Assembly (NCBI GenBank): GCA_024399225.1
Contig: JAKSHV010000017.1
Coordinates: 1-11,210 of the forward strand
Length of the DNA: 11,210 nt
Source of the DNA: an archaeon
GTDB taxonomy: Archaea; Thermoplasmatota; Thermoplasmata; Methanomassiliicoccales; Methanomethylophilaceae
Direction: 5' to 3'
Position 1 is the stretch's first letter. The number at the start of each line of letters is the position of its first letter. The notes under the pieces are model-generated. The model saw only the letters and a program-made list of their open reading frames with translations, was not told the DNA's origin and did not search any database. The position numbers and the translations under genes are program-made. Shown here piece after piece: positions 1-7,264 of the stretch.

Positions 1-478
1 AGTAGTGCCTCCTGGGACCTCCATACCAAGAGATAAGGAAGTACATAGGAATCAGGCTGACCTCCCACATGATGTAGAAGAGGAAGTAGTCTGCTGCGAG
101 GTAAACTCCCATCAGTCCGACCTCAATGGCCAGGAGCAGTGAGTAGAAGTAGTGGGGCCTGTCGGACTCCTTGTAGGAGAATGCGATGACCAGAACTTCC
201 AGCATTGCGGTACGGAAGACCATGAGGATGCTGAGACCGTCGACGGTGAAGATGAAGGACATCTTCAGGCCTGCTGCGTCAATCCATGCAGATTCGAAGT
301 TGAACTGCTCGAGGTTGTTTCCGTTGATCATGAGAACGACGGAGATAGCCAGGGTGATGACGGTGAAGACCAGTGCGACGAGGTTGGCGTATTTCTGCCT
401 GTTTCCGCCCATGAAGAGAGTAACGATTGCTCCGATCAGGGGAACCAGGATAAGTGCGGGTAATACGAGAGAATCCAT
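1..478 (-). CDS. fpoM: F420H2 dehydrogenase-like / complex I-like subunit M, partial (N-terminal 159 codons)
   Basis: This is the antiporter-like proton-pumping subunit M (NuoM/FpoM family) of the complex I-like membrane arm; the gene runs off the left edge, so only about the first third is seen. I translated it by hand from the ATG at 478. Residues 80-101 (DGLS...LVIAFS) and 113-151 show the family signature, including LAADYFLFYIMWEVSLIPMY. E139 in this motif matches the essential TM5 glutamate of E. coli NuoM (E144). Several hydrophobic segments are visible (about residues 4-23, 33-52, 112-130 and 131-149). The start overlaps the fpoL stop as TGATG. A GGAGG lies 9 bases upstream, inside the last fpoL codons, so translation is probably coupled. 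It could be confused with NuoL or NuoN, but position after fpoL and the short N-terminus favour M. fpoN is expected next, outside the window. Confidence 0.95.
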   Translation of the reverse strand, partial: MDSLVLPALILVPLIGAIVTLFMGGNRQKYANLVALVFTVITLAISVVLMINGNNLEQFNFESAWIDAAGLKMSFIFTVDGLSILMVFRTAMLEVLVIAFSYKESDRPHYFYSLLLAIEVGLMGVYLAADYFLFYIMWEVSLIPMYFLISWYGGPRRHY

Positions 479-2574
479 CAGAAGAGACCTCCGAGCTGTG
501 CGAAGAGGACCACTGCGGCAACGAACAGTACTACGACACCGCCGAGAACGACTGCAGCGTAGGTGTGGAGGTTACCGGACTGGGCCTTGCTCATAAGGTC
601 ACCGCCACCGACAACGGAGTTAGAGAGTCCGTTGACGGATCCGTCGATGACCTGCTTGTCGAAGAAGTCAACTCCCTTTGCGATACCGTATCCGAGTTTC
701 CAGGAAAGCTGGTTGTAGAGCTCGGGGAAGTAGTACCTGTTGGAGATGGTCCTGTAGAGAGCGGACTGGCCGTTCTTGTTGAACTTTCCGGGGTTGATGG
801 ACTTCTTTACGTACATAAGGTATGCGAGACCGATTGCGACGAAGACGAGTACAATGGTGATGTAGGTCTTTGCGTTGGTGAAGAGCTCAATGAGAACATC
901 GAGTCCAATCTCCCTCTCTCCTCCTCCGACGTAGAAGTTTCCGAACTGGAACCTGAAGGTCATGACGCCTTCCCATCCGAGGAACAGGATGAAACCTGCT
1001 GCGAATGCGAAGACTGCGAGGATCATGAGGGGTACGGTCATGTTTGCGGGGGACTCGCCGTGGCAGTGTCCGTGTGCTCCGCCCCTGTAGTTGCCCATGA
1101 AGGTCATGAACCACAGCCTGAACATGTAGAATGCGGTCATGAATGCAGTGACAATACCGAGGACCCAGAGGATGACGAAGATAACCTGGGCGAAGTCTGC
1201 GGTCTCTTCGAAGACTTCGAAGACGACATCAAGGACAAGATCCTTGGAGAAGAATCCTGCGAAGAGGGGGAATCCTGCAATAGAGAGGGTTCCGACCAGC
1301 ATGGTGATAGCAGTCTTGGGCATGAGCTTGAGAAGTCCGCCCATAAGGCGCATGTCCTCGGTTCCGTTTGCGTGGATGACAGATCCGGAGCAAAGGAAGA
1401 GCAGTGCCTTGAAGAATGCGTGGTTGACCATGTGGAGACATCCTGCAGAGTATCCGAGTGCTCCAGCGGTGAAGAGGTGCATGTTGTCGATAACGACTGC
1501 TCCGCCGTCGACGTGCATGGAGGTTGCCATAAGGTATCCTCCTGCTCCGAGGGAGAGGAACATGTATCCAAGCTGGGACAGGGTGGAGTATGCGAGGACT
1601 TTCTTGATGTTCATGTTGTTCATAGCCATGGTTGCTGCGAAGAATGCAGTGAAACCTCCGATGACTGCTACGAAGAGCATCATGTTGGGCTCGAGGATGA
1701 ACAGGGGGTAGCACCTTGCGACAAGGTAGACTCCTGCCTTAACCATGGTTGCTGCGTGAATGAGTGCAGATACGGTGGTAGGTCCTGCCATTGCGTCGGG
1801 GAGCCAGTCGAGGAGGGGGAACTGTGCGGACTTACCGATGACTCCACCGAAGATGAGGAGAGCGGCAAGGAACAGCATGTCCTGGTTGGCTGCTGCAAGG
1901 TTGTGTGCGTTGAAGACGTAGGAGTACTCGAGGTGTCCGTCCATTGCGAAGAAGAGAACGAAAAGTCCTCCCATCAGGCAGACATCTCCGAGCCTGGTAA
2001 CGAGGAAAGCCTTCTTTGCTGCAGATGCGGCGTTGTCGGCTTTGTCGTCGCCTTCGGGGTGGTTGAAGCTCCAGAATCCGATAAGGAGGTAGGAGCAGAG
2101 ACCCATGACTTCCCAGAAGATGAACATCTCAAGGAGGGTGCTGGAGACTGCGAGTCCGAGCATTCCGGTAAGGAAGAGGGCGACTTCTGCGAAGTACCTC
2201 CTCTGCCTTACTCCCTGGTCGTGCATGTATCCGAGAGAGTAGGTGAAGATCATAGTGGAAATGAAGGATGCGAAGAGCATCATGAGGCAAGACAGGATAT
2301 CGATGTAGTATCCGATGGTGATGGTGTATCCACCAAGGGAGAACCAATCGATGCTGTAGGAGTATGCATCAGGATAGTATCCTCCTTCTCCGATAAGACC
2401 GGTGTATTCAAGAGTGACGAGGAGCGCAAGGATGAAGGATGCTGCGGTTCCTGCGATTACGAGGAAACCACCCTCATGCATCTTGTGTCCCATTTTGTTT
2501 CCGAAGAATCCTACGATTGCAAAGCAGAGTGCAGGAATCAGGGGAATGAGCCAGACATATTGCATGAACATCAT
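478..2574 (-). CDS. fpoL: F420H2 dehydrogenase-like / complex I-like subunit L (proton-translocating)
   Basis: The 698-residue protein is the distal antiporter-like subunit of the membrane arm (NuoL/FpoL, Mrp-antiporter family). Visible family motifs are the N-terminal YSLGYMHDQ (112-120), FIFWEVMGLCSYLLIGFW (151-168) with TM5 E155, GKSAQFPLLDWLPDAMAGPT (247-266) with K248 of the broken TM7 helix, ALIHAATMVKAGVYL (270-284) with H273, HAFFKALLFLCSGSVIH (385-401) with K389, and GFFSKD (440-445) with K444, which matches the TM12 lysine of E. coli NuoL. The C-terminal part (about 600-698) fits the long lateral amphipathic helix plus final membrane helix (671-691) that distinguish L from M and N. 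At 698 residues it is longer than E. coli NuoL (about 613). A His/Cys-rich loop HGHCHGE sits at 501-507. The start follows fpoK by one base; GAGGTG precedes the first of three nearby ATGs. Confidence 0.97.
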   Translation of the reverse strand: MMFMQYVWLIPLIPALCFAIVGFFGNKMGHKMHEGGFLVIAGTAASFILALLVTLEYTGLIGEGGYYPDAYSYSIDWFSLGGYTITIGYYIDILSCLMMLFASFISTMIFTYSLGYMHDQGVRQRRYFAEVALFLTGMLGLAVSSTLLEMFIFWEVMGLCSYLLIGFWSFNHPEGDDKADNAASAAKKAFLVTRLGDVCLMGGLFVLFFAMDGHLEYSYVFNAHNLAAANQDMLFLAALLIFGGVIGKSAQFPLLDWLPDAMAGPTTVSALIHAATMVKAGVYLVARCYPLFILEPNMMLFVAVIGGFTAFFAATMAMNNMNIKKVLAYSTLSQLGYMFLSLGAGGYLMATSMHVDGGAVVIDNMHLFTAGALGYSAGCLHMVNHAFFKALLFLCSGSVIHANGTEDMRLMGGLLKLMPKTAITMLVGTLSIAGFPLFAGFFSKDLVLDVVFEVFEETADFAQVIFVILWVLGIVTAFMTAFYMFRLWFMTFMGNYRGGAHGHCHGESPANMTVPLMILAVFAFAAGFILFLGWEGVMTFRFQFGNFYVGGGEREIGLDVLIELFTNAKTYITIVLVFVAIGLAYLMYVKKSINPGKFNKNGQSALYRTISNRYYFPELYNQLSWKLGYGIAKGVDFFDKQVIDGSVNGLSNSVVGGGDLMSKAQSGNLHTYAAVVLGGVVVLFVAAVVLFAQLGGLF

Positions 2575-2575
2575 T

Positions 2576-2878
2576 TTACCACCTCATGGACGTAAGATCG
2601 TCTGCGCTGGTAGTCTTTCTGACCTTGTATGCGTTAAGGAGGATAGCAATACCGACTGCTACCTCTGCGGCTGCGATGGAAATGGTCATGATAACCATAA
2701 CCTGTCCGTAGACGTCGCCCATGAAGGCGCTGAACGCGACAAAGTTGATGTTGGCTGCATTGAGCATGAGCTCAGTGCACATCAGGACAATCAGGGTGTT
2801 GGGCTTGGCCATGACACCGTAAGCACCGATAACGAACAGGATTGCTCCGAACGCAAGGAAATACTCGAGGGCGATCAT
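2576..2878 (-). CDS. fpoK: F420H2 dehydrogenase-like / complex I-like subunit K
   Basis: A 100-residue, three-helix membrane subunit (NuoK/MrpC-like) that belongs to the central proton channel of the membrane arm. Both essential glutamates of E. coli NuoK are present at the same numbers: E36 in MCTELMLNAANINF (33-46) and E72 in AAAEVAVGIAILL (69-81). The length is the usual one for the family. The ATG overlaps the stop of the upstream fpoJ C-terminal gene as TGATG, with a GGAGG 10 bases upstream that is encoded in the acidic tail of that gene. The downstream gene fpoL starts one base after the TAA stop. Confidence 0.97.
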   Translation of the reverse strand: MIALEYFLAFGAILFVIGAYGVMAKPNTLIVLMCTELMLNAANINFVAFSAFMGDVYGQVMVIMTISIAAAEVAVGIAILLNAYKVRKTTSADDLTSMRW

Positions 2879-3225
2879 CAGTTGTCATCCTCCTCTCTTG
2901 CGATACAGATTCCTCCGACCATTGCGCCGAACATGAGTGCGGCGAGGACGAGCATGAGGGGTCCGTACTGTTCGAATACTGCGTAGTTAAGGGTGTTGTG
3001 CTTAAGGATAGGCTTTCCATCGGCATCGAGGATCTTGTTTCCGTCAGCATCCTCAACATAGATACTGTTGGTGGTGATGCTGTCGTGGTCCTCGTAGGAA
3101 ATGGAGTGAATATCCTTAGTAATGCTGGGGTTTGCGTCCCAGTCGTTGACAAACACGCAGGCAACAAGGGTGACAAGCAGAACTGCTGCGACACCAATAC
3201 CGGCTGCGGCCTTTTTACTCATCAT
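2878..3225 (-). CDS. fpoJ: F420H2 dehydrogenase-like / complex I-like subunit J, C-terminal part
   Basis: A 115-residue protein that corresponds to the last two membrane helices of NuoJ: helix about 8-27, a long polar loop (28-84), then NYAVFEQYGPLMLVLAALMF (80-99) continuing to a typical NuoJ end, GAMVGGICIARE. It must pair with the preceding gene, which carries the first three helices; a split fpoJ is also known from Methanosarcina fpo operons, so this is not a frameshifted pseudogene. The loop holds a tandem 8-residue repeat, DADGNKIL then DADGKPIL (59-74). The start codon lies 11 bp inside the upstream gene. A GAGGAGGAT sequence sits 6 bases before the first of two adjacent ATGs, which decides the start; the second ATG would be 3 bases further. 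Confidence 0.9.
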   Translation of the reverse strand: MMSKKAAAGIGVAAVLLVTLVACVFVNDWDANPSITKDIHSISYEDHDSITTNSIYVEDADGNKILDADGKPILKHNTLNYAVFEQYGPLMLVLAALMFGAMVGGICIAREEDDN

Positions 3226-3541
3226 TGATATCCTCCTCGTTGATGTATTTGCGGGTCAGCATGATACTGAACGCAAACAGGATAGTGATTGCTCCAACGT
3301 AGACGAGAAGCTGGATGACACCGAGGAACTCTGCTTCAAGGAAGAAGTAGGTTACTGCGACGCAAACGAATACCAGTGAAAGGTAGAATGCGCTGTGAAC
3401 AGGCAGCCTGTCAACTACGACATAGACGGATGCTGCGATAGCGATTGCTGCGAGCACCAGGAATGCGCAGAAGTCGGGGTTGGACCAAACATAGTTTGCA
3501 AAGTCGACTACAGTGTACCATACATCAGAAATAAGTCCCAT
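3215..3541 (-). CDS. fpoJ: F420H2 dehydrogenase-like / complex I-like subunit J, N-terminal part
   Basis: A 108-residue protein with the first three helices of NuoJ: about 24-43, 51-68 and 71-95. The segment LPVHSAFYLSLVFVCVAVTY (46-65) and EFLGVIQLLVYVGAITILFA (71-90) are the NuoJ signature; the latter is the helix that in complex I carries the pi-bulge and conserved tyrosine (here Y81) and couples to subunit K. The remaining two helices are on the next gene. The start overlaps the fpoI stop as TGATG and has a full AAGGAGGT sequence 6-7 bases upstream, encoded by the last fpoI codons (LKEV). The acidic tail EEDINDE at the same time encodes the ribosome binding site of the next gene. Confidence 0.93.
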   Translation of the reverse strand: MGLISDVWYTVVDFANYVWSNPDFCAFLVLAAIAIAASVYVVVDRLPVHSAFYLSLVFVCVAVTYFFLEAEFLGVIQLLVYVGAITILFAFSIMLTRKYINEEDINDE

Positions 3542-4290
3542 CAGCAGACCTCCTTAAGGTGAAGTGCGTCCTTAGGACATGCTTCGATACAGTTCTCACA
3601 AGTGACACAGGTCTCGTTGTTGATAATGGGCCAGAGAATGGGCCTTCCCTTTGCGTTCTTGCCGTGTTCTTCCATGACAATTGCGTCTACGGGGCAGACT
3701 TTCTTACACTTCTGACAGCTGATACATTTAGCGCTCTCGAGTTCGGGGCGGTCGATGGAGGCAAAGTGGTGCCTGATCTCGCCCTTTCCGTTGAGGTAGT
3801 CGGACAGAAGGGTGACTTCGTTCTTGACTTTCATTCCCTCGGTGGTGTGCTCGTAAGCAAGCCTGCGGGGACCGTAGATAAGGTCGGAGCGGGTAAACTC
3901 GGCGAGCTCAACGATGGGGGAGACGGTCATTGCGTCTACGGGGCAGTACTCTGCACAGTATCCGCAGAAGGAACACCTTCCGATGTTGATCTGGGGCCTG
4001 GATACGGTCTTACCCTCATCGTCGGGAGTGTCCACGAGGATGATGGAGTTGCAGACGCACATCTTTGCACACATACCGCATCCGATACACTTGTTGAAAT
4101 CAAGTGCGGGGCGTCCACGGTAGTTGTCGGGGTTCCAGAGAGCTTCGTAGGGGTAAAGGACGGTTACGGGCCTGTGAATGGTGGTCTTGACCAGGAGCTT
4201 GAAGGTCCTGAAGATAGGGCCGACGATCCAGAGGTCTTTCCAGTTCTTGTGCCTTCCATCCCTGTACTTTTCCAAATATTCCATAGTCAT
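3541..4290 (-). CDS. fpoI: F420H2 dehydrogenase-like / complex I-like subunit I with four [4Fe-4S] motifs
   Basis: This 249-residue protein is the NuoI/FpoI-type ferredoxin subunit that links the peripheral arm to the membrane. Residues 20-60 match the family N-terminus. The usual two cluster motifs are CIGCGMCAKMC (68-78) and CSFCGYCAEYCP (106-117); in the first the proline after the fourth Cys is replaced by Val. Unusually, a further ferredoxin-like half follows without any frame break: CISCQKCKKVCP (189-200) and CVTCENCIEACP (228-239), separated from the first half by about 70 charged residues. E. coli NuoI has about 180 residues and two clusters. The open frame extends upstream to 4410 inside fpoH, but the start at 4290 is chosen because it overlaps the fpoH stop as TGATG and has GGAGG 9 bases upstream. 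A second ATG lies at 4284. The extra clusters may serve ferredoxin or heterodisulfide reductase docking; that is inference. Confidence 0.95.
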   Translation of the reverse strand: MTMEYLEKYRDGRHKNWKDLWIVGPIFRTFKLLVKTTIHRPVTVLYPYEALWNPDNYRGRPALDFNKCIGCGMCAKMCVCNSIILVDTPDDEGKTVSRPQINIGRCSFCGYCAEYCPVDAMTVSPIVELAEFTRSDLIYGPRRLAYEHTTEGMKVKNEVTLLSDYLNGKGEIRHHFASIDRPELESAKCISCQKCKKVCPVDAIVMEEHGKNAKGRPILWPIINNETCVTCENCIEACPKDALHLKEVC

Positions 4291-5528
4291 CAGTAGATAC
4301 CTCCGACTTTGAGTGCGAGGACGATCAGAAGGTTGACGACGGACAGGGGCATGAAGACTTTCCATCCAAGGTTGAGGATGGAGTCGGTCCTGACACGAGC
4401 GACACCACACCTAATCATAATCATAAGGAAGAATGCGAACCATGCCTTCAGGAGGAAGACAACCTCAGGGATAGGTACCCAGAAGAAGTTGGGTCCGAGA
4501 TCCTTACAGACCTGCATAAGGTCGATGAAGGGCAGCTGCCATCCACCGAAGAAGAGGATAACGATCATTCCACATGATACGGCTCCCCTCATGTAGTCTG
4601 CGAGCATGATAAGTCCCCATTTCATTCCACCGTACTCGGTCTGCCATCCCTCGACAAGCTCGGACTCTGCTTCTGCAAGGTCGAAAGGAGCACGCTCTGC
4701 CTCGGCGGTAGAGCAGATGAGGAAGGTGACGAAACCAACGCACATGGGAATGACGAACCAGACGTCCTGCTGAGCGGCGACGATGTCACCGATGTTGAGG
4801 GATCCGGCGAGGAGTGCTGCGGTTACGATGATGATAAGCATAGGTACTTCGTAGGAGATCATCATCTCGGCTGCCCTGATTCCTCCGATAAGGGAGTACT
4901 TGTTGTTCTGTGCCCATCCAGATACGAGGATGAAGAACGGAGCAAGGGCGTAGAGACCCATGATAATGATAAGTCCTGCGTCGTAGTTGACGACGAACCA
5001 CCTGCCGGACAGGGGCACCATACAGTCGATCAGAACGGAGGTTCCGATGACGAGTGCTGCAGTCCACCAGTAGGTCATCTTGTCGATACGGGTAGAGTGT
5101 ACGTTGTCCTTCATGAAGGTCTTAAGACCGTCTGCGACACACTGTACGAATCCCCACATACCGATCATGGTTCCACGGCGGTCCATTGCCCTACCGAGAA
5201 CCTTACGCTCTTCCCAGAGTGAAATCAGGACTGCGATGAATGCCACTGCAAAGATCACGATCATGAAGATAACGAGAGCGAAGATAACGCAGGTGTAGGG
5301 GTCGATGAGCCATGCGGAAACATCGATGTCGTAGCCGTCGATGGTGACGGCTCCGGGGAACAGGAGGTCGAGAAGCCAAGCGATGGCTCCGCCGATGCAC
5401 TCCCAGATCCTGAGAGAGATGAGGTAGGGAAGGTTCTCAACGCCTGCGCCGAAAGGATATCCGGTGTAGGTGGTGTAGTCCATACCCCAGTTCGCGGTGA
5501 CATAGTCAATGATACTTCTGTATGCCAT
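4290..5528 (-). CDS. fpoH: F420H2 dehydrogenase-like / complex I-like subunit H
   Basis: A 412-residue membrane subunit that forms the lipid-quinone/phenazine entry channel between FpoD/FpoB and the proton-pumping arm (NuoH/ND1 family). Family motifs are EERKVLGRAMDRRGT (106-120), GFVQCVADGLKTF (126-138), IRAAEMMISYEVPM (217-230), PFDLAEAESELVEGWQTEYG (281-300) and VRTDSILNLGWKVFMPLSVV (379-398). The region that usually reads GPNRVGPFG is GTMIGMWG here. The protein is about 60-80 residues longer than typical NuoH because of an N-terminal extension with an additional hydrophobic stretch (about 42-62) before the first canonical helix (80-103). The start is well supported: AGGTG lies 6 bases before the ATG, and the gene begins 5 bases after the fpoD stop. 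The TGA stop overlaps the fpoI start. Confidence 0.96.
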   Translation of the reverse strand: MAYRSIIDYVTANWGMDYTTYTGYPFGAGVENLPYLISLRIWECIGGAIAWLLDLLFPGAVTIDGYDIDVSAWLIDPYTCVIFALVIFMIVIFAVAFIAVLISLWEERKVLGRAMDRRGTMIGMWGFVQCVADGLKTFMKDNVHSTRIDKMTYWWTAALVIGTSVLIDCMVPLSGRWFVVNYDAGLIIIMGLYALAPFFILVSGWAQNNKYSLIGGIRAAEMMISYEVPMLIIIVTAALLAGSLNIGDIVAAQQDVWFVIPMCVGFVTFLICSTAEAERAPFDLAEAESELVEGWQTEYGGMKWGLIMLADYMRGAVSCGMIVILFFGGWQLPFIDLMQVCKDLGPNFFWVPIPEVVFLLKAWFAFFLMIMIRCGVARVRTDSILNLGWKVFMPLSVVNLLIVLALKVGGIY

Positions 5529-5533
5529 CTAAA

Positions 5534-6769
5534 TCACCTGTCAGTCTCTCCGAGACACATATCGATCATAGCCATGATGATCGGGACATCTGCGATCCTG
5601 CATCCTTCAAGCAGAGGCTTGGATGCGGATACGTTTACGAAGATAGGGCTGCGGACCTTGAGCCTGTAGGGGTGGTCGGTACCATCGGAGTGAAGGTACA
5701 TCATAGACTCTCCACGGGGGTCTTCAAGAGTACAGAAAGTCCTTCCTGCGGGGATCTTGGAGGGTACCTTGAGCCTGTAGGGTGCGGACCTTCCGAGGGC
5801 CTTGATCTTCTGGACGCACTGCCTGATGATCTTGGTGCACTGGAACATCTCTTCGACACGGACCATGTACCTTGCGTAGGAGTCTCCGCTGTTGATGACG
5901 GGGACGTCGAAGTCGACCTGGTCGTAGTTGTCGTAGGGGTTGTCACGCCTGATATCGAAGTCGATACCGGTACCCCTTGCGGCAGGACCGGTGATTCCGA
6001 GGTTGGCGCACTGTTCCCTGGTGATGATACCAGTTCCGAGCATCCTGGACATGAAGGTGGAGTTGTTGTCGACGAGTCCGACAATCTCCCAGAGGGCTTT
6101 GTCGAAGTGGTCGCAGCACCTTACGAGGTCCCTGAGGAACCTGGAGTGGTCTTCGTCGTTGGGGAGGTCGCAGTCGATGTCGAAGACATCGTTCCTTACT
6201 CCTCCGATACGGGGATAGTTGGTAGTAAGCCTGGCACCGCAGAGCCTGACGTTCATATCCATCCAGTACTCCCTTTCCCTGGTAGACCAGAGGAAGACGG
6301 TGTAGTTACCGAAGTCGGTACCGACGGATGCAAGCCACATCAGGTGGGACTGGAGACGGTTGATCTCATCAGCTACGATCCTAATGTACTTGGTCTTCTC
6401 AGGAACATCAATTCCGAGTGCTTTCTCACAGGTCATACAGAACAGGTGAGTGTAGGTCATCGAAGCAGCGTAGCAAAGACGGTCTGCCATGGGGATGATC
6501 TTGGTGTAGGTCCTGTTCTCGACCTCTTTTTCCCAACCACGGTGCAGGTATCCTACGATAGGATCTGCATCGGTTACGATTTCTCCGTCTGCACAGATCT
6601 TCAGGGTCCAGAGACCGTGGGAGAAGGGGTGCTGCGGACCCATGATGATCCACATCTTGTCAGTGTCCATGGTGCTGCCGGTGTAGGCTGCTGCCATTTC
6701 CTTGGTGACTTCTGCTCCCTCTGCGATTGCCTGTGCGTCAGGGATCTGGGTAATCTTTTCGTCAGTCAT
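5534..6769 (-). CDS. fpoD: F420H2 dehydrogenase-like / complex I-like subunit D (49 kDa type)
   Basis: A 411-residue peripheral-arm subunit related to [NiFe] hydrogenase large subunits but lacking the nickel ligands, as in all NuoD/FpoD. GPQHPFSHG (44-52) and VGYLHRGWEK (72-81) are the family signature. H51 and Y100 align with the quinone-contacting His38 and Tyr87 of Thermus Nqo4, so a lipid-soluble acceptor (methanophenazine or another membrane carrier) is expected to bind here. The C-terminus (SDGTDHPYRLKVRSPIFVNV at 361-380, then IADVPIIMAMIDMCLGETDR) is canonical. The protein is rich in Cys (14 residues), but none sits in the hydrogenase CxxC positions as far as can be seen. GGGAGG lies 9 bases before the ATG; the gap to fpoC is one base. 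Confidence 0.97.
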   Translation of the reverse strand: MTDEKITQIPDAQAIAEGAEVTKEMAAAYTGSTMDTDKMWIIMGPQHPFSHGLWTLKICADGEIVTDADPIVGYLHRGWEKEVENRTYTKIIPMADRLCYAASMTYTHLFCMTCEKALGIDVPEKTKYIRIVADEINRLQSHLMWLASVGTDFGNYTVFLWSTREREYWMDMNVRLCGARLTTNYPRIGGVRNDVFDIDCDLPNDEDHSRFLRDLVRCCDHFDKALWEIVGLVDNNSTFMSRMLGTGIITREQCANLGITGPAARGTGIDFDIRRDNPYDNYDQVDFDVPVINSGDSYARYMVRVEEMFQCTKIIRQCVQKIKALGRSAPYRLKVPSKIPAGRTFCTLEDPRGESMMYLHSDGTDHPYRLKVRSPIFVNVSASKPLLEGCRIADVPIIMAMIDMCLGETDR

Positions 6770-6770
6770 T

Positions 6771-7262
6771 TCACTGTGCCTCCCTGAGCTTGTAGGACTT
6801 CCTGAAGGGGAAGAACTCGTAGTTGTCGGGGGTCAGAAGCCTTTCCAGCCTGGGGTGGTTGTCGAAGACAATTCCGTAAAGTTCCCAGGTCTCCCTCTCG
6901 TGCCAGTTGGCGCCGCCCCAAACGTCGGAGACGGTCTCGATGTGGAGTTCGTCGTAAGAAAGGTCAACGGTGAATTCGAGAATGACTCCTTTGTAGAGAG
7001 TGTAGTTCTCGATGTGGTAGATGACTTCCATCTTCTGCTCTGCATCGCCAAGGTCGTTTCCCATGACGCTGATGCAGTGCTCGAAGCTGAGCTCGTCGCG
7101 GACGTAGAGGCAGAGTTCCTTGATGATAGACTTGTCGACCTTTGCCAGCACCTTGCGGGTCTGGGTTCCGGTGACGGTGAGCTTACCAGCGAACTTTGCT
7201 TCAAGCTTCGACTTGATCTCTGCTTCCCAGGAGTCCTGATATTCGCGAATCTGTAGATCCAT
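6771..7262 (-). CDS. fpoC: F420H2 dehydrogenase-like / complex I-like subunit C (30 kDa type)
   Basis: A 163-residue peripheral-arm scaffold subunit (NuoC/30 kDa family) that packs against FpoD. The hallmark is VWGGANWHERETWELYGIVF (114-133), followed by HPRLERLLTPDN and FPFRKSYKL (about 136-159), which is the usual C-terminal signature. The open frame begins with a TTG at 7268, but the ATG at 7262 is chosen: it is two bases after the fpoB stop and AGGGG lies 8 bases upstream. FpoC and FpoD are separate genes here, unlike the fused NuoCD of E. coli. Confidence 0.94.
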   Translation of the reverse strand: MDLQIREYQDSWEAEIKSKLEAKFAGKLTVTGTQTRKVLAKVDKSIIKELCLYVRDELSFEHCISVMGNDLGDAEQKMEVIYHIENYTLYKGVILEFTVDLSYDELHIETVSDVWGGANWHERETWELYGIVFDNHPRLERLLTPDNYEFFPFRKSYKLREAQ

Positions 7263-7264
7263 AA

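Noticed and set aside
454..2595. A 713-codon open frame on the plus strand, antisense to fpoL, and similar long antisense frames at 3559-4296, 5522-6787 and 9992-10816.
   Set aside because: All four sit in the exact codon-complement register of the real gene, where an antisense stop needs a TTA, CTA or TCA codon in the sense gene. These codons are rare here, so long antisense frames appear. The translations are acidic, Cys-rich and lack any fold signature.
2878..3541. Split fpoJ as a frameshift or sequencing error.
   Set aside because: Each half has its own ATG and SD, the break falls in a loop between helices 3 and 4, and split fpoJ is known from Methanosarcina operons.
4291..4410. Upstream extension of the fpoI reading frame into fpoH (40 more codons).
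   Set aside because: The extra residues are Arg/Cys/Pro-rich out-of-frame fpoH sequence; the TGATG overlap with SD at 4290 is a better start.
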